A stretch of DNA of 51,392 bases from Accumulibacter sp031732815 (GTDB lineage Bacteria; Pseudomonadota; Gammaproteobacteria; Burkholderiales; Rhodocyclaceae), in contig NZ_JAVMKF010000019.1 of NCBI RefSeq assembly GCF_031732815.1, positions 1-51,392 of the forward strand, given 5' to 3'. Below the pieces are notes generated by a model. The model ran no database searches. It saw only the letters and a list, made by a program, of their open reading frames with translations, and was not told the origin of the DNA. Position numbers and translations under genes: made by a program. Positions 32,032 to 39,723 of the stretch are shown in pieces; positions within the stretch are counted from its first letter, which is position 1; every line of letters starts with the position of its first letter.

Positions 32032-34229
32032 GCGGTCAGCCCCTGATCGCGTGTAATGCGGACGACCTCCGGGATCCGTCGCAGGCGGCGCATGAGGCGA
32101 GCGAGCGAGCTGCGGCCAGCGATCTGAACGGTGAAATGGATCGTCGTGTACAGACCGGGATGCTTTTCGTCCATCTTCACGTGCTCGATGTTCGTTCCCG
32201 AACTCGATATCTCGGTCGCGATCTTGCCCAGCGCACCGATCGTGTTCTGCACCATGACGCGCAGGCGCACGCTGAACAGTTTGCCAGGTTCCGGTTCCCA
32301 CTCGACTTCGATCCAGTTCGCCGGGCGGCCGCTGCGCATGCGGCTGATCGCCGGACAGTCATGCGTGTGGATGACCACTCCCTTGCCTTTCCAGATCGAG
32401 CCGATGATCGGATCGCCTGGGATCGGTTGACAACAGGGTGCGAACTGTACCGCCATTCCCTCGCTGCCACGGATGATCAGCGAGGCCGGCGCTTTCTCGT
32501 TTGCCGGCCGGTTGTCGTCGCGCGCCAGCAGGCGGCGGGCGACGACGCCGGCCATACGGAAGCCCAGGCCGATGTCAGTGTAGACTTCCTTGATCAGCTT
32601 GTTGCCCGAATCGCGCAAGACATTCTTCCAACTCGACACGGGCACTTCCGAGGCAACGACGCCGAGCGCACGCAGTTCCTGGTCGAGCATCTTCTCGCCG
32701 AGCGCGGTCGATTCGTCGTGCTGCGCCGTCTTCAGGTAGTGGCGGATCTTGTTGCGTGCCCGCCCGGTCTTGACATGACTGAGCCAGGACAGACTGGGAT
32801 GCGCTTCGGCTGCGGTGACGATCTCGACCCGGTCGCCGTTGGTCAGTTCGGTCGTCAGCGGCAGCGGAGTGAAATTGATCTGGGCAGCGACCGAGTGGTT
32901 GCCGATATCCGTGTGCACCGCGTACGCCAGGTCGATCGCCGTCGCGCCGCGCGGCAGCGGGATGATCTTGCCTTTCGGGGTAAAGACGTAGATCTCGTGC
33001 GGGAAAAGATCGACCTTGACATGTTCGAGGAACTCCGAAGAGTTGCCCGCGCTGCTCTGCAGATCAAGCAGCGAATGGAACCACTTGCTGGTTTTCTGCT
33101 GCAGATCGGCACCGAGCGTCACGCTGTCCTTGTACAGCCAGTGCGAGGCAATTCCCTCCTGGGCGACGTTGTCCATCGCTTCGGTGCGAATCTGCAACTC
33201 GAATGGCGTGCCGTGTGGGCCAATCAGCGTCGTGTGCAGCGATTGGTAGCCATTTGGCTTGGGAATGGCGATGTAGTCCTTGAACTTGCCGGGTACCGGC
33301 TTGTACAGCGCGTGCAGCGCGCCAAGCGCCAGATAGGTCGTCGCGATATCCTGCACGACGACGCGAAAGCCATAGACATCAAGCACCTGTGAGAATGACA
33401 GGTGCTTGTCGAGCATCTTGCGGTAGATCGAATAGAGACTCTTCTCACGCCCGAAGATCTGGGCGTCGATCCCGTGTGCGGTGAGTTTCTTCTTGATTCC
33501 GGCAAGGATGCGCGAGAGCAGCTCGCGCCGGTTGCCGCGCGCGGCCTTCAGTGCGCGCGCCAGGACGCGTGCGCGCATCGGGTAGATCAGGTGGAAGGAA
33601 AGATCCTGCAGCTCGCCGAACAGCTTGTTGAGACCCAGGCGGTTGGCGATCGGGGCGTAGATTTCGAGCGTTTCGCGGGCAATCCGGCGGCGTTTTTCAG
33701 CCCGCAGGGCAGCCATCGTCTGCAGGTTGTGGCGGCGATCAGAGAGCTTGATCAGCACGACGCGCAGGTCGCGCGCCATGGCCATCAGCATCTTGCGGAA
33801 GTTCTCGGCCTGTGCCTCTTCCTGCGACTGGAACTCGATCTTGTCGAGTTTCGACAGTCCGTCGACGAGATCGGCGACCGGTCGCCCGAACTCCTGCGCG
33901 ATCTCGGCCTTGGTCACCGCCGTGTCTTCCATCACATCGTGCAGCAGGGCGGCGACCAGTCCTTCGACGTCCATCTGCCATTCGGCGAGGGCACCGGCAA
34001 CCGCCAGCGGATGCGTGATGTAGGGGTCGCCAGAAAGCCGCATCTGTCCGCGGTGCGCCTGCTCGCTGAAGCGATAGGCGCGCCGTACGGTCTCAATCTC
34101 CTCCGGTGGGAGGTAGGTCAGGCTGTCGATGAACAGCCGGAAGGCGGGCTCGTCCTCCGGATCGCGACCTTGCTCGGGTTCATCGACCAGCGGCTGGGCG
34201 ACTGCGCCGGCTGGCGTGACCGGGTCCAT
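32028..34229 (-). CDS. spoT: Bifunctional (p)ppGpp synthetase/hydrolase SpoT
   Basis: A 733-residue RelA/SpoT-family enzyme that makes and degrades (p)ppGpp. The HD hydrolase domain is intact (VAALLHDVMEDTAVT and LIKLSDRRHN). The synthetase domain has GREKSLYSIYRKM, VYGFRVVV and PKPNGYQSLHTTLIGP, so both activities are expected. A TGS domain (IYVFTPKGKIIPLPRGATAI), a zinc-finger/helical region (FAPCCQPIPGDPIIG) and a C-terminal ACT domain follow. The length matches SpoT of betaproteobacteria. It is the third gene of gmk-rpoZ-spoT, the order also found in E. coli, and it overlaps dadA downstream by four bases. Confidence 0.95.
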   Translation of the reverse strand: MDPVTPAGAVAQPLVDEPEQGRDPEDEPAFRLFIDSLTYLPPEEIETVRRAYRFSEQAHRGQMRLSGDPYITHPLAVAGALAEWQMDVEGLVAALLHDVMEDTAVTKAEIAQEFGRPVADLVDGLSKLDKIEFQSQEEAQAENFRKMLMAMARDLRVVLIKLSDRRHNLQTMAALRAEKRRRIARETLEIYAPIANRLGLNKLFGELQDLSFHLIYPMRARVLARALKAARGNRRELLSRILAGIKKKLTAHGIDAQIFGREKSLYSIYRKMLDKHLSFSQVLDVYGFRVVVQDIATTYLALGALHALYKPVPGKFKDYIAIPKPNGYQSLHTTLIGPHGTPFELQIRTEAMDNVAQEGIASHWLYKDSVTLGADLQQKTSKWFHSLLDLQSSAGNSSEFLEHVKVDLFPHEIYVFTPKGKIIPLPRGATAIDLAYAVHTDIGNHSVAAQINFTPLPLTTELTNGDRVEIVTAAEAHPSLSWLSHVKTGRARNKIRHYLKTAQHDESTALGEKMLDQELRALGVVASEVPVSSWKNVLRDSGNKLIKEVYTDIGLGFRMAGVVARRLLARDDNRPANEKAPASLIIRGSEGMAVQFAPCCQPIPGDPIIGSIWKGKGVVIHTHDCPAISRMRSGRPANWIEVEWEPEPGKLFSVRLRVMVQNTIGALGKIATEISSSGTNIEHVKMDEKHPGLYTTIHFTVQIAGRSSLARLMRRLRRIPEVVRITRDQGLTA

Positions 34230-34256
34230 GCTGAAGCAAGCGGAAATTGCCGGCGG

Positions 34257-34463
34257 TCAGGCCTGACCGCGATTCAGAATTTCGACCCCGACCTTGCCCT
34301 GGGCAATCTCGCGCAGGGCGATTACCGTCGGTTTGTCGCGCCCGGACTCGATCAGCGGCGAGGCGCCGGCCGTGATCTGCCGGGCGCGGTAGGTCGCTGC
34401 CAGAGTCATTTGAAAGCGGTTCTGAATGCGCTGCAGACAGTCATCTACAGTTACTCGTGCCAT
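34257..34463 (-). CDS. rpoZ: RNA polymerase omega subunit
   Basis: A 68-residue subunit that helps assemble RNA polymerase and forms part of a (p)ppGpp-binding site. It starts MARVTVDDCLQRIQNRFQMT and contains AATYRARQITAG and KPTVIALREIAQGKVG, the RpoZ signature. The ATG at 34463 was chosen over one four codons upstream because all homologues begin MARVTVDDC. It lies 18 bases after gmk and 27 before spoT, the conserved gmk-rpoZ-spoT order. Confidence 0.97.
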   Translation of the reverse strand: MARVTVDDCLQRIQNRFQMTLAATYRARQITAGASPLIESGRDKPTVIALREIAQGKVGVEILNRGQA

Positions 34464-34481
34464 GCGGATCTCCAATACAAA

Positions 34482-35090
34482 TCAGAGCATTGTTGCGAAA
34501 AGGACGGAATGGCGCCGACTTTGCACGGAATAGCGCAGGCGCGCTGCGCGGACGATCGCCAGAAGGTCCTGCAGCGCACGCGGCAAGTCGTCGTTGATGA
34601 TAACATAGTCGAATTCATCGGCATGCCGCATCTCGTCGCGTGCCGCCGCCAGGCGCCGGGCGATCGTCTGCGCATTGTCGGTTGCCCGTTCGCGCAGGCG
34701 TTGCGCGAGCACATCCAGCGAGGGCGGCAGGATGAAGACGCCGATCGCTGCCGGAAAGACCTTGCGCACCTGCTGCGCACCTTGCCAGTCGATTTCGAGC
34801 AGTACGTCCTGGCCGGCGCGCAGGGCAGCTTCGATGCCGCTACGCGAAGTGCCGTAGTAGTTGCCATGAACTTCCGCCCATTCGAGAAAGTCATTCCGCC
34901 GGATCTTTTCCTGGAACTCGTCGAGCTCAATGAAGCAGTACTCGATGCCTTCACGTTCCCCGCTACGCGGCGGTCGCGTCGTGTGCGATACCGACACCTG
35001 GATTGCCGGATCATTCTCCAGCAGATGGCGCACGAGGGTTGTCTTTCCCGCCCCGGAGGGCGCCGTCAGGATGTAGAGATGGCCGAACAT
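34482..35090 (-). CDS. gmk: Guanylate kinase
   Basis: A 202-residue kinase converting GMP to GDP. It begins MFGHLYILTAPSGAGKTTLV, with the Walker A P-loop APSGAGKTT. VSHTTRPPRSGEREGIEYCF forms the GMP-binding region, VHGNYYGTSR and LLEIDWQGAQQV follow, and DEFDYVIINDDL closes the lid/NMP region. The length is usual for Gmk. The ATG at 35090 sits directly before the conserved P-loop segment; the longer open frame upstream is antisense to a divergent gene. It heads the gmk-rpoZ-spoT string. Confidence 0.97.
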   Translation of the reverse strand: MFGHLYILTAPSGAGKTTLVRHLLENDPAIQVSVSHTTRPPRSGEREGIEYCFIELDEFQEKIRRNDFLEWAEVHGNYYGTSRSGIEAALRAGQDVLLEIDWQGAQQVRKVFPAAIGVFILPPSLDVLAQRLRERATDNAQTIARRLAAARDEMRHADEFDYVIINDDLPRALQDLLAIVRAARLRYSVQSRRHSVLFATML

Positions 35091-35256
35091 GGGGCTTGCA
35101 AGGGCGATGGCAGAGCGCCATTGTACCCGTCGCTGGGCGGATTTCGACGCTCTCCGCGCGTCCGGGGGCCGGGGGTGGACGGCACGCGCGGCGGCAACGA
35201 CAATAGCAGCATTACGCTTTTGCGCTGTCGCCCAGCTTTTTTCCAGGAGCCCGCAG

Positions 35257-35616
35257 ATGTCCGGCCGGAATTTGACGCACTGCTTTGTCTTGCTATCCAC
35301 CACTGTCCTGGTGGCGAACCCGGTCAGTGCCGCCGTGCCGACGAAGATTCTCGGTTTCGACGACATGTCGTGCCGGGCCTGGGCCGCGAGTCGAAGCGAT
35401 GCCGAGCAACGTGCGCTCCATGTCGCGTGGTTGCGCGGTGTATTGACCGGTCACAACTACGCCAACCCTGGCCAGCAAGTGGCGACGATCTCGCCGGCGA
35501 CCGTCGAGCAATTCGTGAACCGCTATTGCAGCGAAAAGCCTGCGGCTCAGTTCAGTGATGCCGCGTTCCGTTTGAGCGACCAGTTTTCCGGACGTAACGC
35601 GCCGATCACCAAGTGA
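35257..35616 (+). CDS. Small secreted hypothetical protein
   Basis: A 119-residue protein with a signal peptide (hydrophobic core CFVLLSTTVLVANPVSAA, cleavage after SAA near residue 26). The mature part of roughly 93 residues contains only two cysteines (DDMSCRAWAAS and VNRYCSEKPA), likely one disulfide. The pattern CRAWAAS…WLRGVLTGHNYANP…FVNRYCSE resembles small HdeA/Rap1a-like periplasmic proteins, but I cannot assign a family. CAGGAG at 35244-35249 supports the ATG. It is divergent from gmk and convergent with the methyltransferase that follows. Confidence 0.65.
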   Translation: MSGRNLTHCFVLLSTTVLVANPVSAAVPTKILGFDDMSCRAWAASRSDAEQRALHVAWLRGVLTGHNYANPGQQVATISPATVEQFVNRYCSEKPAAQFSDAAFRLSDQFSGRNAPITK

Positions 35617-35650
35617 AACGGGGTGCGGCCGGCGCGGCGTCCATTCGCTC

Positions 35651-36391
35651 TCAGCGCGGCTTCTCGAGCAGGTCGACGCGCTGCGGACTGAGCAGGGTCA
35701 CCCCGTCTGGCGTCAGGTGGGCCGAGAATCCCTTCTTCACTTCCTGGTACAACTCGGGCGACAGCGTGTGATTGCTGTGGGTGACGCGAATCATGCGCGC
35801 GTCGAATTGCGCGAAATCGGCAAAATGGCTGCGCGTACTGAAAAAAAGTTCCTCTCTGAGGAGCAGGTGGCCACGTTCGACGGCACGACATACGGCGGCA
35901 AATGCCGCTTCTCGCACAAGCTTCTCGTCGTGGAAGAGGCGCATGATCTCGTTCAGCTCGCCGCCATATACCGGTTCGGAGATCCATGCCAGTCCGCCCG
36001 GCCTGAGCACACGTGCGATCTCGCCAAGTGCGGCGTCCATCGCACCCGGGCGAACGTGGTGCAGCGATTTGAACATGATGACGATGTCGAAGGAGTCGCC
36101 GTCGGCCGGAATCTCCTCTGCTCCTCCGTGCGCGAAGCGGACGTTCGGCAGGTCGTCGATCTGCAGGTTCTTCGCGTGTTGGACCTGGTCGACTTCGAGC
36201 GCCAGAATGTGCTCTGCGCGTCCGTTTTCGGCGAGCGTCCGTGTCTTCTCGGCGCGTCCGCAGCCAAGTTCCAGAACACGGGCGCCGGCAAAGGGCAGCA
36301 TGGCCAACATCAGCTTCACTTCATTGACCGGTGGCTGCTGCGCCGCTATCGGGTCGGCGATCTTCATGCAGGGCGTCATCTGAGCGCGCAT
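35651..36391 (-). CDS. Class I SAM-dependent methyltransferase
   Basis: A 246-residue methyltransferase of the Methyltransf_11/25 type. Motif I reads ARVLELGCGRAEKTRTLAE, motif II/III HILALEVDQVQHAKN, and motif IV SFDIVIMFKSLHHVRPGAMD followed by ARVLRPGGLAWISEP. The C-terminal part (about 80 residues) has no feature that names the substrate. In-frame ATGs at 36379 and 36367 are alternative starts; none has a clear ribosome site. It lies downstream of the AbiEi-type gene on the same strand with a 158-base gap, so joint transcription is possible but unproven. Confidence 0.8.
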   Translation of the reverse strand: MRAQMTPCMKIADPIAAQQPPVNEVKLMLAMLPFAGARVLELGCGRAEKTRTLAENGRAEHILALEVDQVQHAKNLQIDDLPNVRFAHGGAEEIPADGDSFDIVIMFKSLHHVRPGAMDAALGEIARVLRPGGLAWISEPVYGGELNEIMRLFHDEKLVREAAFAAVCRAVERGHLLLREELFFSTRSHFADFAQFDARMIRVTHSNHTLSPELYQEVKKGFSAHLTPDGVTLLSPQRVDLLEKPR

Positions 36392-36549
36392 GTCTGGCTT
36401 TCAGCGGGGTTTGCGCAGCCAGTCATGCCGCGCGCTGTTCGCCACGCAGGGTCACGTGGCGAGTGGCGGCCAGCCGGACCAGGTGCGGTGCCAAGGCAGA
36501 GTGTGCGCCGCGCGTCAGGGCCAGCGCTCGGGCTGTTGCCAGGCGCCTC

Positions 36550-37605
36550 TCACCTGACCGGAAACGCGCGCGCCAGCCAGTAATCGTAGACAATTTGCGC
36601 GGCCTCGATGCAGCGCGCGTTGCCGGTCGCCAGCAGGTCGGCATAGACCAGGGCAGGCGGCACGCAGTCCAGGCGTCCCCAGAGGTTGAGGCTTTCACCC
36701 CAGAACGGCTTGCGCAACTCGACCAGCTTCTCGTAGGCGAGCGGGCCGGCTGGGGCAAGGTGCTCGTGCGCAATGAGGCGGGCCGGGAGTTTGTCGCTGT
36801 ACAGGGTCAGCACTCCGGGATCGAGGTCACAGCCGAGCAGGGCGGCGGCTGGTTCGCCACTCCAGCGCAGGTGCGCCGGATTCAGTGCCCACTCCCGCCA
36901 GTGGAGGAAATTCGCTGCACTGTAGCGCCCGATCAGCGTCTTGCCGCGCAGCTCGCGGGCGTACGCGTCCGCCCAGTCGTCGAGTAGCCGGCGGTTTCGG
37001 TTGAGCCGGCGCTGCTTGCCGTTTACCTGCATCCACCCATGTTCCTGCAGGTCGGCAACGACCGCGCGCATCGTACCAAGGGCGACATCGGCTGCCGCGG
37101 CGATCGCCGGATACGGCGCTCCCGCCAGTTCGGCATCGCAGATGAGGCTGAAGAGTACTTTCAGTCGGCTGCTGGCAAAGCTCTGGCTGGCGCGCAGGGC
37201 AATCTGCTTCTCGCGCAGCTTGCGTCCGGTCACGTAGATGAAAACCCCGCGGCCTTCGAGATAGGCGTTGCCCGCGGCATCGACGAACTGCTGGTCATTG
37301 GCGCGCAACCGGTCGGCCAAGGGCGAAGTCACATGGTCGGTGATCAGCAGGGGGAGAGGGCAGCCCGCGTCGAGCGGATGGTCGTGGCGCGCAAGGACAT
37401 GACCAACGGTACCGGGCGTAAGGCGACGGGTTACTCTCGCCGAGTAGTCGATGCGGCTATTGTCCTTGCTCACCGACAGCCAGGTGCCTGCCGTGTTGCG
37501 TCCGCCACCGAGTGTCGTTTCGCTCTCCATCGTGACGCTCAGGCCGTGCCCGCGTAGAGCCTGCGCAGCCCTTTCCAGCAGGGCTATTTCCCTTTCAGCG
37601 CTCAT
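36550..37605 (-). CDS. Type IV toxin-antitoxin AbiEi-family antitoxin (orphan)
   Basis: A 351-residue protein resembling the transcriptional-regulator/antitoxin of AbiE type IV toxin-antitoxin systems. It has a helical N-terminal region, a winged-helix-like part in the middle (AAAADVALGTMRAVVADLQE), and the family C-terminus LNLWGRLDCVPPALVYADLL followed by ATGNARCIEAAQIVYDYWL. In the standard system a nucleotidyltransferase toxin (AbiEii) lies directly downstream and overlaps. Here the next 158 bases hold no such gene and the following gene is a methyltransferase. The protein is therefore either an orphan antitoxin or a repurposed regulator. Confidence 0.75.
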   Translation of the reverse strand: MSAEREIALLERAAQALRGHGLSVTMESETTLGGGRNTAGTWLSVSKDNSRIDYSARVTRRLTPGTVGHVLARHDHPLDAGCPLPLLITDHVTSPLADRLRANDQQFVDAAGNAYLEGRGVFIYVTGRKLREKQIALRASQSFASSRLKVLFSLICDAELAGAPYPAIAAAADVALGTMRAVVADLQEHGWMQVNGKQRRLNRNRRLLDDWADAYARELRGKTLIGRYSAANFLHWREWALNPAHLRWSGEPAAALLGCDLDPGVLTLYSDKLPARLIAHEHLAPAGPLAYEKLVELRKPFWGESLNLWGRLDCVPPALVYADLLATGNARCIEAAQIVYDYWLARAFPVR

Positions 37606-37714
37606 TCCGCTACCGCCGTTGGTATTGTCGACACGAATTGATTATGAACGCTCACCGGGCAATGTACAAGCCCGATTGCTGTCCACTTTCCGTTTGCCGG
37701 CACGGTCGACAGAT

Positions 37715-37746
37715 CGCCTTGCCGCGCGCAGCGAAGCGGCAAGGCG
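37715..37746 (-). terminator. Hairpin downstream of the DUF2917 gene
   Basis: CGCCTTGCCGC and GCGGCAAGGCG form a perfect 11-bp stem around a 10-base loop, eleven bases after the DUF2917 stop. The minus-strand 3' flank lacks a T-run, so terminator efficiency is uncertain. Confidence 0.5.
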
Positions 37747-37756
37747 AGTCTGGCGG

Positions 37757-38125
37757 TCAACCAGTGGCGGTGCGGCGAAGAAGAGCGAACGGGGTCTGGG
37801 CCGCGTTGCGCGTGGTGCCGCAAACGAGCGCCAGACGCCGCCAGCCAGCAGTCAGCCAGGCTTGCAGGCGAGCGGCAGGCGTCATCAACAAGCCGACGCG
37901 CTCGATGCGCGCCCGTCCGTAGCCGACCGCCTCGACCAGGGCCAGCCCGCTGGCGCGAATCAGATGGCTGCCGCCTGCCCGAAGCAGAACATCGCCGCTT
38001 TCGCCCTCGACGGTCAACCAGAGAATGCCGGCAGTGCAGGTCACCCGCACGCCGCATGGCGAAACGATGCGCAACGGCGTATTGTGGACCAGGCTGATAT
38101 CGTGGTGATGATTTTGCGGGTTCAT
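37757..38125 (-). CDS. DUF2917 domain-containing protein
   Basis: A 122-residue protein. The central block GVRVTCTAGILWLTVEGESG, then DVLLRAGGSHLI and LVEAVGYGRARIER, is the DUF2917 pattern, a small beta-rich (cupin-like) fold without known function. The C-terminal 40 residues are basic and helical. The N-terminus MNPQNHHHDIS has a natural His run. The gene is divergent from a MocR-family regulator with a 157-base shared intergenic region, an arrangement often seen for this family and suggestive of control by that regulator. Confidence 0.82.
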   Translation of the reverse strand: MNPQNHHHDISLVHNTPLRIVSPCGVRVTCTAGILWLTVEGESGDVLLRAGGSHLIRASGLALVEAVGYGRARIERVGLLMTPAARLQAWLTAGWRRLALVCGTTRNAAQTPFALLRRTATG

Positions 38126-38191
38126 TGCCGCCTCCTGTTCTTTCTTGTTTGACGAGATGGCAGTGTATGGTCGTGCGAGCTTGTGGTACAG

Positions 38192-38206
38192 TCACAGACA
38201 GTGTGA
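38192..38206. promoter_or_regulatory. Palindrome TCACA-N5-TGTGA in the divergent MocR/DUF2917 promoter region
   Basis: A perfect 5+5 inverted repeat in the middle of the 157-base region between the two divergent genes. A candidate operator for the adjacent MocR-type regulator. It is not a CRP site, whose arms have the opposite order (TGTGA-N6-TCACA). Confidence 0.4.
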
Positions 38207-38216
38207 ATTGTTATCG

Positions 38217-38244
38217 GCACAGTTTTGTCTTTTGCAATCTGTGC
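38217..38244. promoter_or_regulatory. Second inverted repeat GCACAG-N16-CTGTGC
   Basis: Located 39-66 bases upstream of the MocR ATG. It shares the CACAG element with the first palindrome, so both may be read by the same dimeric regulator. Confidence 0.3.
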
Positions 38245-38282
38245 TTGCTGTCCCGCGGGTGAACTGTGCTGGTCGGAGTCAA

Positions 38283-39701
38283 ATGGAAACTGAATTGTTG
38301 CGCTATGAGCGGCTGGCCGAGGATCTCAGCGGAATCATCAGCAGCGGAAGCCTGCGCCCGGGCGAGCGACTGCCGTCGATCCGCCGGTTGTCGCGCGATC
38401 GCCGGCTTTCCGTGTCGACCGTGGTTCAGGCGCTGCGTCAACTCGAACAACGCGGCTTGATTGAAGCGCGCCCGCAAGCGGGCTACTTCGTGCGCCATGC
38501 CGCGCCGCGGCGAGCTTTGCCAGCGGTTCGTCCGACACCCGAGGAACCGGTGCCGGTCGATGTCAGTCAGCGCCTGATACGCATTCTGCTCGGTGGCGTA
38601 CAACCGGGTGTGGCGCCGCTCTCGGCTGCCATGCCGGCCTCCAGCCTGCTGCCGGTTGCTGCTCTGCAGCGCCTTTACAGCAGTGTCGTGCGGCGGCATG
38701 CGCGCTTGCTCGAAGGACACAGTCACATCCACATGGACGAGCCGCTGCTTGTTCGGCAGCTGGTTCTACGCTCGATGGGCTGGGCTGGCCCGCTGGCTGC
38801 CAACGAGTTCGTCGTCACCAATTCATGTACGGAAGCGCTCGCCTTGTGCCTGCGTTCGGTGACCAGACCCGGCGATACGGTCGCGGTCGAGTCGCCCGGC
38901 TACTATCTGATGCTCCAGTTGCTCGAGGTGCTTGGCCTGCGTGCACTCGAAATTCCGACCGATCCGCACACCGGCATGTCGGTCGAGGCGCTCGATCTGG
39001 CGACGCGGCAGGGCAGGGTCGCCGCTTGTCTGCTCGTCCCCAATGCGAGCAATCCGCTCGGCGGCATCATGCCGGACGAGAACAAACGGCGTCTGGCCAG
39101 GCTGACAGCCGAGCGCGGCGTCGCAGTGATCGAGGACGACGTCTACGGCGATCTGCACTTCGGCAACGAGCGGCCCTGGCCGATCAAGGCCTTCGACCAG
39201 ACGGGGAATGTCATGCTCTGTTCGTCGTTCTCCAAGTGTCTTTCGCCGGCGCTGCGCGTTGGTTTCGTCGCAGGCGGCCGCTACCGTGCGCAGCTCGCCT
39301 TGCACAAGACGATCACCAGTGGAGCGACTAATCCGATCAGCCAATTGGTGCTCGCCGAGTATCTGGAGTCGAGCGCCTGTGAGCGGCACTTGCGCGCACT
39401 GCGGCGGACCTACGAACGCCAGGTCGAGGCCATGCGCGCGGCGGTCACGCGCCACTTTCCGGCGGCCACGCGTCTGACCGAACCCCAGGGCGGCTTTGTG
39501 TTGTGGGTCGAACTGCCCGAGGAGATCGACGCCACGGCACTTTATGAAAGAGCACTGGCGGCGGGCGTCGCCTACGTTCCGGGGGAACTTTTCTCCGCCA
39601 GCGGCATGTACCGCAACTGCCTGCGCCTGAATTGCGGCAATCCGCACACACCGGAGATCGAAGATGCCGTTCGTCGGCTCGGTCGACTGATCGGCGGCTG
39701 A
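38283..39701 (+). CDS. MocR-family transcriptional regulator (GntR HTH fused to aminotransferase-like domain)
   Basis: A 472-residue PLP-dependent regulator. Residues 1-75 form a GntR winged helix (LRPGERLPSIRRLSRDRRLS, then STVVQALRQLEQRGLIEARP). A fold-type I aminotransferase domain follows, with the PLP-lysine region MLCSSFSKCLSPALRVGFVA, VIEDDVYGDLHF and CLLVPNASNPLGG. These proteins usually sense an amino acid or vitamin B6 form and regulate a divergent gene; here that gene is the DUF2917 member. The start at 38283 is supported by GGAG five bases upstream and by the position of the HTH; the frame extending to 38145 is non-conserved. Two palindromes in the intergenic region are candidate operators. 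Confidence 0.92.
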   Translation: METELLRYERLAEDLSGIISSGSLRPGERLPSIRRLSRDRRLSVSTVVQALRQLEQRGLIEARPQAGYFVRHAAPRRALPAVRPTPEEPVPVDVSQRLIRILLGGVQPGVAPLSAAMPASSLLPVAALQRLYSSVVRRHARLLEGHSHIHMDEPLLVRQLVLRSMGWAGPLAANEFVVTNSCTEALALCLRSVTRPGDTVAVESPGYYLMLQLLEVLGLRALEIPTDPHTGMSVEALDLATRQGRVAACLLVPNASNPLGGIMPDENKRRLARLTAERGVAVIEDDVYGDLHFGNERPWPIKAFDQTGNVMLCSSFSKCLSPALRVGFVAGGRYRAQLALHKTITSGATNPISQLVLAEYLESSACERHLRALRRTYERQVEAMRAAVTRHFPAATRLTEPQGGFVLWVELPEEIDATALYERALAAGVAYVPGELFSASGMYRNCLRLNCGNPHTPEIEDAVRRLGRLIGG

Positions 39702-39723
39702 CCGCTCGCGCTGTTCGGCGCGA

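Noticed and set aside
33402..35558. Plus-strand open frame of 718 codons
   Set aside because: Antisense to spoT, rpoZ and gmk, which have unambiguous motifs; the product shows no family.
38192..38206. CRP binding site
   Set aside because: Arms are in the reverse order (TCACA-N5-TGTGA) and spacing differs from the CRP consensus.
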